DNA from: Alicyclobacillus fructus
GTDB lineage: Bacteria; Bacillota; Bacilli; Alicyclobacillales; Alicyclobacillaceae
DNA length: 64,000 nucleotides
Assembly: GCF_017329605.1 (NCBI RefSeq)
Contig: NZ_JAFMTY010000017.1
Location: 1-64,000, forward strand
Direction: 5' to 3'
This document shows, piece by piece, positions 17,213 through 27,237 of this stretch; the first letter of the stretch is position 1; each line of letters starts with the position of its first letter. Below the pieces are notes generated by a model. That model saw only the letters and a program-made list of their open reading frames with translations, was not told where the DNA came from and made no database searches. Both the position numbers and the translations under genes were made by a program.

Positions 17213-20200
17213 GGCCCGTGCGGCTCGTCATTCAGGGACTGCGGAGCTATCGGGAGCGGCAGGAGATCGACTTTCAGGCGCTGACCGAACATGGCCTCTT
17301 CGGCATCTTCGGGCCGACGGGCAGCGGCAAGTCGACCTTGCTCGACGCCATCACGCTCGCGCTGTTCGGGACCTCCCCGCGGGCCGATCACGGCAAGCAG
17401 GGGACCGTGCATCCGCTCGAAAAGCAGATGGAGATCGTGTTGGAGTTCGAGATTGGGGCGGGATCGCGGCGCAGGCGGTATCGCGTGGAGCGCGCCTTCA
17501 GGCGGGGGAAGACCGCGTTCTCGGTCACGGCGGGCCCGTGCCGGCTGCTCGAGATCGAAAATCCGGACGGCGATTCCCCCGGGCTCGTCATGGTGGCGGA
17601 GGGCGCGACGGAGGTGAACGCCGCCATCGAGGGGATTCTCGGGCTCAAGGACGACGACTTCACCCGCGCGGTGGTCCTGCCGCAGGGGCAGTTCGCCGAG
17701 TTTCTCAAGTTGTCAGGATCGGAGCGGGCCAAGATGCTCGAGCGCCTGTTTGGCCTCGAGCGCTACGGCCGGAAGCTGTACGAGAAGGTGTCGCAGCGAT
17801 CCAACGAGGCGCAGCAGCAGGTGGCGCAGCTCGAGGCGGCGCTCGCCGAGGTGGGCGACGCGTCGGACGAGGCGCTGGAGCGGGCGCAATCGGAGCTGGC
17901 GGAGGCCGCGGCGGCGCTTCAGGCGGCGGAATCTGAGCGGCGCGAGGCGGAGGCGCACCTGCGCCAACTCGAGCGCGTGGCCGAACTGGATGCCGAGCGC
18001 AGGCGGGCGGAGGCTGAAGCGGATAGGCTCCGTGAGAGGGCGGAGGAGATGGCGCGCGTGGAGGAGCGGCTTGCGCGCCACCGCCGGTCGGAGGCCTTGA
18101 TGCCGCTCGTCGCGAGCTGGGAAGAGGCAAAGGACTCCATCCGGCGGGCCGAGGCGCGCGCCGCGGCTGCGACATCGGCCCTCCGCGAGGCGGAGGCGCT
18201 GGCCGAAGAGGCGGCGCGCCGGGAGCGAGAGGCCGCGGCTCGGCGCGAAGCCGAGGAGCCTGCGCTGCTCGCGCAACAGGCACGCCTGCACGAGGCGGAA
18301 ACGTTGGAGCGCGCGTGGCGCGAAAAGGCGCGGGCGCTTCAGGACGCCGCCGCGGAGCTTCAAACCATCGCGTCGCAGCTTGAAGTTGCCCGGGCCGAGT
18401 GTGCGAAGTTGGACGAACAGGCGCAGGCGCTGCGGCGCGGCCTGCAGGAGGCCGAGGACGCCTTTCAGGCGCACCGCGTGCCGCCCGAGACGCGATCCGC
18501 CCTGGACCGCCTCCGCCAAGCCCGCGACGCGTGGCGGACCGCGGAGCTCGCGCACCATCGGGAGGCCGAACTTCTCGAGGCCCGCCGGGCTGAGGTGGAG
18601 GCCGCCGAGCAAGCCCACCGCGGCGCGGCGTCGGCCATGTCGGGGCTTCAAGCTGAGGTACAGTCGCTGGAGCGGGCGAAGGCGGAGCACGACGGCGCCC
18701 TGCCCGCGGTGTCGCGCGAGTCGCTCGCGCGCCTGCAGGCTTGGCGGCTGCGCGCGGAGGAGCGCCTGCACGAACTTGAGAAGGCCGAGCAGGACACCGC
18801 GGAAGCGAAGCGGCGCAGGGATTCGGCGGAGCGCGCGCGGCTTGAGACGGAGCGGACGCGCCATGCGCGCGCCGCGGCGGAAGCGGAGGCCCGGGAGGCG
18901 TTTGAGCGGCTGCGGGCGGAGCGAGACAGGCGATGGGCGGCGCGGGAGCGCGCGCTGATCGCGGCGCTCGCCCGCGGGCTCGTGGAAGGCGAGCCGTGTC
19001 CGGTCTGCGGCTCCGCGCACCATCCTCGCCCTGCGTCGAGCGATGCGGACGCGGGCGAGCCGTGGACGGATGCGGACGATCTCGCCCTGGCCGACGCGGA
19101 GGCCGCGTGGCGCGAGGCGGAAGCCCTGCTGCGGGCCGCGGAGCAGGCGTACCAGGGGGCGCTGGCGAGGGCGGAAGCGGCTGCGCTTGAGGCGGGCCGC
19201 GCTGAAGACGAACGCGCCCGCCGATGGTCGGCCATCGCGGAGCTCTGGCTGGAGGCGCCCGGGGCGGCGGGCGAGGATGGGCCGCGCACCGCGGCGGACT
19301 GGCAGCCGTATGTGCGGCGGGCGGCGGACGAGATCGCGGCCGGCGAAACGGCTTGGGCGAGATGGGAAGCGCGCGCCAGGGAGCTCGCGGATCAGTCGGC
19401 GGCGCTCGCCGAACGGCTGCAGCGCGCGAGCGCGGCGTTCACGGCCGCAGAGGAGCGCCTGAAGGCGGCGAGGGCCGAGTGGGATCGGCAGCGCGCGAGC
19501 GCGAGTGCGGCCGAGGAAACGGCGCGGGAGGCGGCCGAGGCGCTGCGCCGGGCCGCCGCGGCGGTGTCGCTGGGCGAGGGGCTTGAGCTTCCGGCGCTCG
19601 CACAGGCGGTGCAGGATGCGCTCCGCCGCCTGGAGGAAGACGATCGGCTGGCGGCGGAGGCGGAGGATCGGCGCAGGCTGCTCGCGGCGGAGCTTGCCCA
19701 GGCGGACGCGCGCCTGCAGGAGGCGGAGCGCGCGAAACAGCAGGTGGAGCGGCAGATGCACGACGCGGAGATTCGGGTGGCGCAGCTTCGCGCGGAAGCG
19801 GACGCCGAGAAGGCGCGGCTCGACGAGATGACGGGCGGCAGGCCGGTGGCCGAGGCGCGCGCGGAGGTGGACGCGGCGCTCGAAGCTGTGCGCCGCGCGC
19901 TGGCGGAAGCGGTCGGCGTGCGCCAGGAGGCTGAGGCCCGGCGGGACCGGGCGAGGGCGGAAGCCGCGCAGGCGGATGCGGCGCTTCACGAGGCAAAGCG
20001 GACCGAAGGGCGCGCGCTCGCCGCGCTTCAGGCCGCGATGGCCGACTCGGACTTCGCGACGCCGGGCGACGTGCGGGACGCGCTGCTCGACGAGCGGGAG
20101 GCGGCCGCACACGAGGACGAGATCGCCCGCTACCGCGAAGCGGTGCAGGCGGTGGAGCGGCGCTTGGCCGATCTCGCCGCGCAGCTCTCGGGCAGGCGCT

Positions 20201-20880
20201 TGGATGAGGCGGAGCTTGAGGCCGCGCGCAGGCGGTGGCAGGCGGCGGAGGCGGCCCACGGCGAGGCGCAGCAGCGCGTCGGGGCGTGCACGCAGCAGTT
20301 GCAGGACCTCGAGGCGCGGCGCGCCCGGTTCGCCGAGGTGAGCGCCAAGCTCGATCACGCCCGCGAGGCGGCGCGCAGGCTGAAGGCGCTGAACGACGTC
20401 CTCCGGGGCAACGCCTTTGTCCAGTTCGTGGGCCGGGAGGAGATGGCCGAGGTGGCGCGGCAGGCGTCGGATCGGCTGGCGTCGCTCACGCACGGGCGCT
20501 ACCGCCTGGTGCTGACGCCGACGGGCGACTTCCTGATCCGCGACGATCACCTGGGCGGCGTGGAGCGCCCGGTGGAGACGCTGTCGGGCGGCGAGACGTT
20601 TGTGACCTCCCTCTCGCTCGCGCTGGCGCTTTCGGCGCACATCCAGCTGCGCGGCCAGCATCCGCTCGAGTTCTTCTTCCTCGACGAGGGGTTTGGCACG
20701 CTCGATCCCGACCTGCTCGACGTGGTGATGTCTTCGCTCGAGCGGCTTCGCCACGAGCGCATGGCCATTGGGCTCATCAGCCACGTGCCGGAGCTTCGCG
20801 AGCGCGTGCACCGGCGGCTGATGGTCGAGCCGGCCGAGCCAGGAGGGCGAGGAACGCGCGTGCGTCTGGAGCGGGCGTGA
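17209..20880 (+). CDS. sbcC: Exonuclease SbcC, Rad50-type ATPase
   Basis: 1223 aa, slightly longer than B. subtilis SbcC. The Walker A motif is FGPTGSGKST near residue 32 and the Q-loop region is VVLPQGQFAEFLK near 156. Two very long alanine- and glutamate-rich coiled-coil arms flank a zinc hook CPVCGSAHHP near 600. The C-terminal lobe has the signature LSGGETF near 1125 and Walker B FFFLDEGFGTLD near 1155. The strong A/R/E bias creates very long open frames on the opposite strand, which are artefacts. It is co-transcribed with sbcD. Confidence 0.97.
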   Translation: MRPVRLVIQGLRSYRERQEIDFQALTEHGLFGIFGPTGSGKSTLLDAITLALFGTSPRADHGKQGTVHPLEKQMEIVLEFEIGAGSRRRRYRVERAFRRGKTAFSVTAGPCRLLEIENPDGDSPGLVMVAEGATEVNAAIEGILGLKDDDFTRAVVLPQGQFAEFLKLSGSERAKMLERLFGLERYGRKLYEKVSQRSNEAQQQVAQLEAALAEVGDASDEALERAQSELAEAAAALQAAESERREAEAHLRQLERVAELDAERRRAEAEADRLRERAEEMARVEERLARHRRSEALMPLVASWEEAKDSIRRAEARAAAATSALREAEALAEEAARREREAAARREAEEPALLAQQARLHEAETLERAWREKARALQDAAAELQTIASQLEVARAECAKLDEQAQALRRGLQEAEDAFQAHRVPPETRSALDRLRQARDAWRTAELAHHREAELLEARRAEVEAAEQAHRGAASAMSGLQAEVQSLERAKAEHDGALPAVSRESLARLQAWRLRAEERLHELEKAEQDTAEAKRRRDSAERARLETERTRHARAAAEAEAREAFERLRAERDRRWAARERALIAALARGLVEGEPCPVCGSAHHPRPASSDADAGEPWTDADDLALADAEAAWREAEALLRAAEQAYQGALARAEAAALEAGRAEDERARRWSAIAELWLEAPGAAGEDGPRTAADWQPYVRRAADEIAAGETAWARWEARARELADQSAALAERLQRASAAFTAAEERLKAARAEWDRQRASASAAEETAREAAEALRRAAAAVSLGEGLELPALAQAVQDALRRLEEDDRLAAEAEDRRRLLAAELAQADARLQEAERAKQQVERQMHDAEIRVAQLRAEADAEKARLDEMTGGRPVAEARAEVDAALEAVRRALAEAVGVRQEAEARRDRARAEAAQADAALHEAKRTEGRALAALQAAMADSDFATPGDVRDALLDEREAAAHEDEIARYREAVQAVERRLADLAAQLSGRRLDEAELEAARRRWQAAEAAHGEAQQRVGACTQQLQDLEARRARFAEVSAKLDHAREAARRLKALNDVLRGNAFVQFVGREEMAEVARQASDRLASLTHGRYRLVLTPTGDFLIRDDHLGGVERPVETLSGGETFVTSLSLALALSAHIQLRGQHPLEFFFLDEGFGTLDPDLLDVVMSSLERLRHERMAIGLISHVPELRERVHRRLMVEPAEPGGRGTRVRLERA

Positions 20881-20915
20881 AGGAGACGGGATCGGAAGAG
20901 GGGTGGGGCCTCAAG

Positions 20916-22184
20916 TCACTTGGAAAACGGCCGGTTTTCCCCCGCCGCCGGATGGGGCGCGCGCCTTGAGGACTCGCGAGCGCCTGAGCCTTGCCTCGCC
21001 AGCCGCGCATGTCCGGCAAAGGCTGCGGCGCCGGCGGCGCAGGAGCCTGTCGCCACCCAGAGGATGGGGGAGATGCCGGCGAGATCGAACAGATGGCCAA
21101 ACAGCACCGGCCCCACCAGGCTGCCCACGTTGCCGATGGCTCCGACGAGCCCGAGGTAAAACGCGGCCTGCGGTCCTGTCATGCGGGTCACCATCTCCGG
21201 CACCGTCGGGGCGATGAGCATTTCCCCGAACGTCGCCACCACCATGCCCGCGACGAGCGCCGCATATTCGCGGTATGCCATGGACATGCCCGCAAACGCG
21301 ACGGCGTACAGCATGCTGCTCGCGATGAGTTGGGCGGTGAGGGATTGCGCCACGCGGCGCTTGAGCCAGGCGGTGATGGGCTGGCCGACGAGAATCAGGA
21401 TGCCGTTGATGGTCCAGAGCACGCTGTACGCGTCCGGCTTGTGGCCCGTCTGGTTGAGATAGGGGGCCACGCCCGAGTTCCAGGCGGCGAGCGCGACATT
21501 TACGGCCAGCGTGCCTGCACTGAGCAGCGCATAGACGCGATAGTTTCGCAAGAGCTGTCGTACGGACACGTTCACCTGAGGCATGGCGTCCACCGCTGGA
21601 TCTTCCGCTTCCGGACCGAGCTTGCGCAGAAACCGCCACATGAACGCCGCAAAACACAGCGTGAGCAGCCCGTTCAGGAAAAAGGTGAGCAAAAACGAGA
21701 CGGAGGCGATCACGCCGGCGAGCGCCGTGCCGATGGCGATGCCGATGTTGTTCATGACGTACATGGTGTTGAACAGCCGCAGGCTCACCGACTTCCACCG
21801 GTTGCCCACGAAGGCGTTGAGCGCGGGCTGCGTGGCCGAGATGAGAAAGCTGTTGGCCGCGATGGCCGCCGCGTAGGGCGGAAACGAGCGCGCGAACATG
21901 AGGCTCCACTGGGCCAGCGCGGTCAAAACGAGCGATCCGACGATGAGCCGCGTGGGCCCGAGCCGATGGTAGGCGGCGCCGCCGGCGAATTGCCCAACGG
22001 CTCCCGCAAGCGACTGGCCGAACAGCACCCAACCCGCCGTGGCGTAGTTGCCGTGGAGCACATTGTGCACGTAGATGGTGGTCAACGGCCAGATGAAAGC
22101 GCTCCCCATCGCGTTGAAGAGGCGCGCGACGAGAAACGCGTAGGTCTCTCTGGGCAACGATGCGGCGAAACGGTGCGAGCGCAT
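20916..22184 (-). CDS. MFS transporter (about 12 TMS)
   Basis: 422 aa from the ATG at 22184, which has AGGAGA eight bases upstream. About 12 hydrophobic helices are visible. Motif-A-like loops are weak (AAYHRLGPTRLIVG near 65 and LKRRVAQSLTAQ near 265). It belongs to the general MFS_1 group of drug or metabolite exporters; the substrate cannot be read. Its C-terminal tail is basic and its 3' end overlaps the hairpin shared with sbcC. It is divergent from copA with a 236-base gap holding the copper operator, but there is no sign that it is copper related. Confidence 0.85.
   Translation of the reverse strand: MRSHRFAASLPRETYAFLVARLFNAMGSAFIWPLTTIYVHNVLHGNYATAGWVLFGQSLAGAVGQFAGGAAYHRLGPTRLIVGSLVLTALAQWSLMFARSFPPYAAAIAANSFLISATQPALNAFVGNRWKSVSLRLFNTMYVMNNIGIAIGTALAGVIASVSFLLTFFLNGLLTLCFAAFMWRFLRKLGPEAEDPAVDAMPQVNVSVRQLLRNYRVYALLSAGTLAVNVALAAWNSGVAPYLNQTGHKPDAYSVLWTINGILILVGQPITAWLKRRVAQSLTAQLIASSMLYAVAFAGMSMAYREYAALVAGMVVATFGEMLIAPTVPEMVTRMTGPQAAFYLGLVGAIGNVGSLVGPVLFGHLFDLAGISPILWVATGSCAAGAAAFAGHARLARQGSGARESSRRAPHPAAGENRPFSK
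20922..20940. terminator. Short hairpin at the sbcC / MFS convergence
   Basis: GGAAAAC and GTTTTCC pair over a 5-base loop. It lies 42 bases past the sbcC stop and inside the last codons of the MFS gene. The 7-bp stem makes it a modest terminator at best. Confidence 0.4.
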
Positions 22185-22329
22185 GATTCGGATCTCCTGC
22201 GTGCGACGTGTCGGCCCGCGCAATGGGCCGATCCTAAAGTTAACGCTTGTTTATCAGCGGCGCAACCGCCCCGCCCGCACAAACGGCTTCGCGCAGCGCC
22301 CGAACCGGCGGGCGGGATCGCCCTTCGCC

Positions 22330-22359
22330 TTGACGATACATACCCCATAGGGGTATTCT
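22330..22359 (+). promoter_or_regulatory. copA promoter with embedded CsoR-type operator
   Basis: TTGACG (22330-22335) and TATTCT (22354-22359) are 18 bases apart. The spacer and the edge of the -10 are occupied by ATACCCCATAGGGGTAT (22340-22356), a near-perfect match to the CsoR box TACCCC-N-GGGGTA. CsoR bound there would block RNA polymerase until Cu(I) releases it. No csoR gene lies in the window. Confidence 0.85.
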
Positions 22360-22420
22360 AATGCCGAAAGGAAGGCTGTGGTTCGATACCGGACGGCAAC
22401 AGGGCAGGGAGGTGAGGCGC

Positions 22421-24601
22421 ATGGCGGAAACCCGTGAGGTGGATCTGCGCATCACCGGGATGACATGTGCCGCGTGCGCGGCGCGGATCGAGAAGGTGGT
22501 GGGGCGGCTCGACGCCGTCCGCGAGGTGACGGTGAACCTGGCGTCCGAAAGGGCGCGCGTCGTGTATGAGCCGGGCGTGATCGACGTGGGCGACATCGTC
22601 CGCCAGGTCGAGAAGGCGGGGTATGGCGCGGAGCCGGTGCGAGACGAGGTGGACGAGGAGGAAGAGATCCGCAAGCGGAGGGCGTACCGGCGCCATGTCG
22701 CCACGTTTCTCCTCTCCGCCCTCCTCACCGCGCCACTTGTCGCCCAGATGTTTGTCATGCTGGCGGGCGGGCGCCCGTTTCTTCCAGGTTGGGCCGCCTG
22801 GCTGTTCGCGACGCCCGTCCAGTTCTACGTCGGGTGGCGTTTCTACAAAGGGGCGTACCACGCGCTGCGCGGGGGCGCGGCCAACATGGACGTGCTCGTG
22901 GCGCTCGGCACGACGGTCGCATACGCGTACAGCGCCATCCTGACGCTCAAAGGCAGTCGCGAGGCGTACTTCGACACCTCGGCGACGGTCGTGACGCTGA
23001 TCTACATGGGCAAGCTCTTGGAGGAGCGGGCGAAGGCGAGATCGAGCGCGGCCATCGCGTCGCTGGCGAAGCTCGGCGCCAAGGTGGCGCACGTGCTGCG
23101 GGACGGCGGCGAGGTGGACGTGCCGGTCGAGGCGCTCTCGGTGGGCGATCTCGTCCGCGTCCGGCCGGGTGAGCGGGTGCCAGCGGACGGCGTGGTGGTG
23201 GACGGATCGACCCACGTGGACGAGTCGTTTTTGACGGGCGAACCGCTGCCTGTGCCGAAGCACCCGGGCGACGAGGTGGTGGGCGCGTCCGTGAACCAGG
23301 CGCGTGCGTTCGTGATGCGGGTCACGAAGGTGGGGCGGGACACGGCCCTGGCGCAGGTCATCCGCCTGGTGGAGCGCGCGCAGGGATCGAAGGCGCCGGT
23401 GCAGCGGCTGGCGGATCGCATCTCCGGGGTGTTTGTCCCGGCCGTGCTCGCGGCGGCGCTGGTCACGTTCGTCGTCTGGAGCGCGCTCGGGCACGCGTCG
23501 CATGGGCTGTTTGCGGCCATTGCGGTGCTGGTGATTGCGTGTCCGTGTTCGCTCGGTCTCGCGACGCCGACGGCCATCATGGTGGGGACGGGGCTCGGCG
23601 CGGAGCGCGGCATCCTCGTGAAGGGCGGGGAGCACCTGGAGAGGGCGCACCGGGTGGACACCGTCGTGTTCGACAAGACGGGGACGCTGACGCTGGGCAG
23701 ACCGGCTGTGACGAGCATCTGGGCGGCGGAGGGCGCGGATGAGGCGGACGTGCTGGCGCTGGCGGCGGCCATCGAGGTGCAGAGCGAGCACCCGATCGGC
23801 CGCGCCGTGATGGAGGCGGCAAAGGCGCGCGGTGTGGCGATCCCGGCTGCCGCGGACGTGATCGCCGTGCCTGGCCGCGGAATCGAGGGCGTCGTGGAAG
23901 GGGCGCGCGTGCGCGTGGGAAGCCCGAGCTTTGTGTCCTCTGCCGCGCCGGGCCTGCCGGAAGAGGTGCACCGGAAGCTCGCCGGTCCCGGCCACACGGT
24001 GGTGCTGGTGGCGCGGGAAGAAAAGCTGCTTGGTGCGATGGCCCTGGCCGACGAGGTGAAGCCGGATGCGCGCGCGGCGGTGGATGCGCTCCGGGCGATG
24101 GGCGTGGACGTGTGGATGCTGACGGGCGACGCGGAAGAGACGGCGCAGGCGGTGGCGGCGCGCCTCGGGATTGAACACGTGATGGCCGAGGTGTTGCCGG
24201 GGGACAAGGCGGCGAAGGTGGAAGCGCTGCGGAAGGCCGGGCGCGTGGTGGCGATGGTTGGCGACGGGATCAACGACGCGCCGGCGCTCGCCGCGGCGGG
24301 CGTGGGCATGGCGATGGGCACGGGCGCCGATGTGGCGCTGGAAGTGGCGGACATTGCGCTCATGCGCGGCGAGGTGCTGGCCGTGATCGAGGCCCTGCGC
24401 CTGGCCAGGGCGACGATGCGGAAGATCCGGCAGAACCTGTTCTGGGCACTCGTGTACAACGTGCTCGGGATTCCGCTCGCCGCGCTCGGGGTGTTGAGCC
24501 CCATCATCGCGGGGGCCGCGATGGCCCTGAGTTCGGTGAGCGTGGTGTCGAACAGCCTGCTTTTGCGGCGCGCGCGGGTAGGCGTGGGCGCGTCCGCCTG
24601 A
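22421..24601 (+). CDS. copA: Copper-exporting P1B-type ATPase CopA
   Basis: 726 aa from the ATG at 22421, which has GGAGGTGA just upstream. One heavy-metal-associated domain with GMTCAAC (13-19) is followed by eight helices. The ion site is CPC (374-376) in TM6, with YN in TM7 and M.LSS in TM8, the P1B-1 (Cu+) set. Phosphorylation is at D418 in DKTGT. SEHPIG and [10 protein letters not shown] (near 614) are present. It pumps Cu(I) out of the cell. A single metal-binding domain rather than two, and no copZ next door, are the only deviations from the B. subtilis layout. Confidence 0.97.
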   Translation: MAETREVDLRITGMTCAACAARIEKVVGRLDAVREVTVNLASERARVVYEPGVIDVGDIVRQVEKAGYGAEPVRDEVDEEEEIRKRRAYRRHVATFLLSALLTAPLVAQMFVMLAGGRPFLPGWAAWLFATPVQFYVGWRFYKGAYHALRGGAANMDVLVALGTTVAYAYSAILTLKGSREAYFDTSATVVTLIYMGKLLEERAKARSSAAIASLAKLGAKVAHVLRDGGEVDVPVEALSVGDLVRVRPGERVPADGVVVDGSTHVDESFLTGEPLPVPKHPGDEVVGASVNQARAFVMRVTKVGRDTALAQVIRLVERAQGSKAPVQRLADRISGVFVPAVLAAALVTFVVWSALGHASHGLFAAIAVLVIACPCSLGLATPTAIMVGTGLGAERGILVKGGEHLERAHRVDTVVFDKTGTLTLGRPAVTSIWAAEGADEADVLALAAAIEVQSEHPIGRAVMEAAKARGVAIPAAADVIAVPGRGIEGVVEGARVRVGSPSFVSSAAPGLPEEVHRKLAGPGHTVVLVAREEKLLGAMALADEVKPDARAAVDALRAMGVDVWMLTGDAEETAQAVAARLGIEHVMAEVLPGDKAAKVEALRKAGRVVAMVGDGINDAPALAAAGVGMAMGTGADVALEVADIALMRGEVLAVIEALRLARATMRKIRQNLFWALVYNVLGIPLAALGVLSPIIAGAAMALSSVSVVSNSLLLRRARVGVGASA

Positions 24602-24614
24602 ACGAGTCACGGCT

Positions 24615-24638
24615 GGGGCGCCGGAGGGGCGCCCCTTT
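24615..24638 (+). terminator. copA terminator
   Basis: GGGGCGCC (24615-24622) pairs with GGCGCCCC (24628-24635) and is followed by TTT. Confidence 0.75.
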
Positions 24639-24691
24639 GTGCGCGGGACGCTTGAACAGGGATCGGCGGGCGATGGTGCGGTGAACCTTCC

Positions 24692-24817
24692 TCACGCCTG
24701 TGCGGCCATCTGCCTCAGTTCGCGGCGCAGCACCTTGCCGGTCGACGTTTTGGGGAAGGAATCCACAAAGTAGTATCGGCGCGGGCGCTTGTATGGGGCG
24801 AGTTCGGCGCGGCAACA
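24692..24817 (-). pseudogene. C-terminal remnant of an acyl-CoA synthetase (AMP-binding family)
   Basis: About 41 codons read LAPYKRPRRYYFVDSFPKTS then TGKVLRRELRQMAAQA. This is the last part of the AMP-binding C-terminal domain, including the catalytic lysine region PKTSTGKVLRREL. The frame continues upstream without recognisable homology and there is no start, so the rest of the gene has been lost. The remainder of 24818-24997 shows nothing else. Confidence 0.85.
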
Positions 24818-24997
24818 TGGTTTGCGGAAATCGGGAGGACCTGGTCCATGGTGTGGCAGGAGATTCCTCGGCTGCGGCGAATTCCAGCAACGAAAGTCGA
24901 ATCGGGTAGAACGCGGTCGAACGCTTCCCGCTGCATCGTGATCCATCATCTGTGCCACACGCCCGCACTGGCGCGCTGGCCATGGGGAGGAAGGACT

Positions 24998-25960
24998 ATG
25001 CTGCACCGCGCCCGCACCTGTTTGGTCGGCCTCGCTGTCACCTCACTCATTCTGCAACCAGGCCTCGCAAGGGCTGCTGCCGGTCCTCAGCCGGTGCCCG
25101 TGGGGTTCTACTACGGCTGGGTCACGCCCGAGACCGGCGCAGACATCCAAGGGTATCAAGCCATTGTTCTCGGATCGGATTCCGAATCTTCGGGCTATCC
25201 GAATCAACAGGCGGTCACGCAGCTCATCGCTTCCAGTCCCTCGATCGCCTTTTACGGGTACGTCAACCTGTCCGACGGATCGAACCCGATACCCGTGTCC
25301 ACGCTTTCCCAGGAGTTTGCGGAGTGGAAGGCGCTTGGGGTCCGGGGCATCTTTCTGGACCTCGCAGGCAGCAACTACGGCGTCACCCGGGTGCTCCGCG
25401 CGTGGGCCGTCGCGCAGGTTCATGCTCTGGGCATGCGTGCGGCGGTGAACGCCTGGGATCCAGCGGACGCGCTTGGCGTGGGCTTGGGCCTCGGCGACGT
25501 GTACGTGGCGGAGGATTGGTACATGGCTTCGCGCCAGCCAGCCGTCGAATATCCCAACAATGCCCCTTCGCGCGATCTCGCCGTGCTGAACCAACTCGCG
25601 TCCCAAGGTGTGGGCGTCTGGGCGGTCACGCAGGAGAGCCAGCCGACGCCATCCATCACGGCTCAGGAGGTGGCGAGCGACGTTCAGGCGATGCGCAAGG
25701 TCATTCCCATGGCCACGGGGCTTGCGGTGGGGGGCTCCGACTATGGCGCGGAGACAAACGCCATCGTCCCGGCGAGCGCCATCGCATCGGCCCTCGCCAT
25801 GGGAAGTGCTGCGGCGCCGCCCTCATCGCCTTCTCAGGTGCAGAACGGCGCTTCGTTCGGACCATCGGCGGACGCCATCCGTTCCAAACCGCGCGTGATG
25901 AGGCGTGTGCTCGTGCCCGCCGTTCGGATGGGATTTCGCTCATCCATTCAGGGGACATGA
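24998..25960 (+). CDS. Secreted protein, possibly GH114/TM1410-like TIM barrel
   Basis: 320 aa. The ATG at 24998 has GGGGAGGAAGG upstream; the longer in-frame extension lacks a signal peptide and is rejected. The signal peptide (LVGLAVTSLILQPGLARAAA) leads to a domain with strand-like segments VPVGFYYGW, AIVLGSD, SIAFYGYVNL, VRGIFLDL, GMRAAVNAWD, DVYVAEDWYM and GVWAVTQ, the strand order of a small beta/alpha barrel. FLDLAG near residue 120 sits where a catalytic acid occurs in GH114-type enzymes. The basic tail after residue 280 looks unstructured. The enzyme activity is inference. Confidence 0.65.
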   Translation: MLHRARTCLVGLAVTSLILQPGLARAAAGPQPVPVGFYYGWVTPETGADIQGYQAIVLGSDSESSGYPNQQAVTQLIASSPSIAFYGYVNLSDGSNPIPVSTLSQEFAEWKALGVRGIFLDLAGSNYGVTRVLRAWAVAQVHALGMRAAVNAWDPADALGVGLGLGDVYVAEDWYMASRQPAVEYPNNAPSRDLAVLNQLASQGVGVWAVTQESQPTPSITAQEVASDVQAMRKVIPMATGLAVGGSDYGAETNAIVPASAIASALAMGSAAAPPSSPSQVQNGASFGPSADAIRSKPRVMRRVLVPAVRMGFRSSIQGT

Positions 25961-26268
25961 GTTCGGCGAGCGGAGATGCCCGCTGCCGGCGGCCGGACGT
26001 CAGACCTCCGCATGGTTCTCGTGGGCGAAAATGGCGCTCGCCAGCGGTGAGAACGGCTTGAATCGCTGAAGCAAAGCCGGTATGCTGGGGCTGATCGGTC
26101 CGAAAAGACTGCGCGCCGCGCGAGCCCGTAAACTTGGGGCAAATCGGGAACTTCTGCGTGCACGCGGGCGTCTTTCCGTACAAGCTGCCACGTGTGCGTT
26201 TCCGTTCTTTGCGCGATGGCGGCGTCGCTTTGCATACAATGTGTACTACATCAAGGGAGTGCCCAACG

Positions 26269-27237
26269 GTGAAATCCATGAGTGCCGCGAAGCCATGTGA
26301 GTGGCTTGCCCAGGAGTATCGGCAGCATCGTCAGGTGTTCCGAGCTGAGAAGATTCGCTTTCGCGGCGTCGACGGGCGCGACGTGTACAATATCGCGGCG
26401 CCACTGGTCGATGAGGGTCGGTCCATCATCCCGGCTCGCGTGGAGCCTCGCGACAGTGAGTTTTCCGAAGTGATGTTTTTCCATGAAGGGCCCGATGGCG
26501 TCTGGTCGCGGGTGGAAGGTCTCCGGACGTTCCGGGGGCTGCAGGATCCGTTCCACGCGCGGATCCACGGGGAGTTGGTGTTCGGGGGCGTCGAAATCTG
26601 GACGAACCCGTTCCACAACTACGAGATTGAGTATCGGACCGTGTTCTATCGCGGCAAGTCGGTCGGGGATCTCCGGCTGTTCGCCGTGGGGCCGCAGTGG
26701 ATGAAGGACATCCGGCTGGTGGAGCTGCCGGACGGCCGGGTGGGCGTGTTCACGCGTCCGAACGGCAGCCGGTACGGCGGTCAGGCGCAGATCGGATGGA
26801 CCATCCTATCCTCGCTCGACGACCTGTCGCCGGATTCGATTCTCAAAGCGGAGTTTCTGCCGGACAGGTTTCACCCGGGCGAATGGGGCGGCGTGAACGA
26901 AGCGCAGCGCCTGGATGACAGCACCATCGGCGTGTTGGGGCACATCGCGTACCGGTCAGAGGACGGATCGCTCCATTACAAAGCCATGTGTTTTTCTCTG
27001 CACTTGGACGAACAGCTCGTCACGCCGGTGCGGGTCATCGCCGAACGCAGCGACTTCCTCGGCGGAGAAGCGAAGCGGCCCGAGCTCACCGACGTCGTGT
27101 TCAGCGGCGGCTTGGTGCGCTACCCGGATGGAACGGCGCATCTGTACGCGGGTGTGTCGGACGCGGAGGCGCAGCGCATCCTGATTCCGGATCCGTTTTC
27201 CATTGCGGCGCCCTGTGCCCTCGAGATGGAGGCGTGA
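26269..27237 (+). CDS. DUF1861-type beta-propeller protein, probable sugar-acting enzyme
   Basis: 322 aa from the GTG at 26269, which has AAGGGAG nine bases upstream; the ATG at 26278 is too far from that site. Segments such as VDGRDVYNIAAPL, ARVEPRDSEFSEV, GLQDPFHARIHGE, TNPFHNYEIEYRTVFYRG, GRVGVFTRPNG and NEAQRLDDSTIGVLGHIAY match the DUF1861 family, which adopts a five-bladed propeller related to GH43/GH130 enzymes. There is no signal peptide, so it is cytoplasmic. The biochemical role is not established in my knowledge. The 308 bases before it contain no other supported feature. Confidence 0.8.
   Translation: MKSMSAAKPCEWLAQEYRQHRQVFRAEKIRFRGVDGRDVYNIAAPLVDEGRSIIPARVEPRDSEFSEVMFFHEGPDGVWSRVEGLRTFRGLQDPFHARIHGELVFGGVEIWTNPFHNYEIEYRTVFYRGKSVGDLRLFAVGPQWMKDIRLVELPDGRVGVFTRPNGSRYGGQAQIGWTILSSLDDLSPDSILKAEFLPDRFHPGEWGGVNEAQRLDDSTIGVLGHIAYRSEDGSLHYKAMCFSLHLDEQLVTPVRVIAERSDFLGGEAKRPELTDVVFSGGLVRYPDGTAHLYAGVSDAEAQRILIPDPFSIAAPCALEMEA

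Noticed and set aside
17713-20811. Thousand-codon open frame antisense to sbcC, and several shorter ones
   Set aside because: They mirror the extreme GC-rich A/E/R coiled coil of SbcC, have R/L/H-rich composition and no domains. SbcC itself is intact on the plus strand.
24848-24997. N-terminal extension of the secreted protein at 24998
   Set aside because: The extra 50 residues have no signal-peptide character and overlap the acyl-CoA synthetase remnant; the ATG at 24998 has a strong ribosome binding site and starts a clean signal peptide.
26000-26074. Minus-strand 24-codon piece (FKPFSPLASAIFAHENH) resembling the N-terminus of an Rpn/PD-(D/E)XK transposase
   Set aside because: Too short to support and without a clear start or further homology. 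A search with the 24 residues would settle it.
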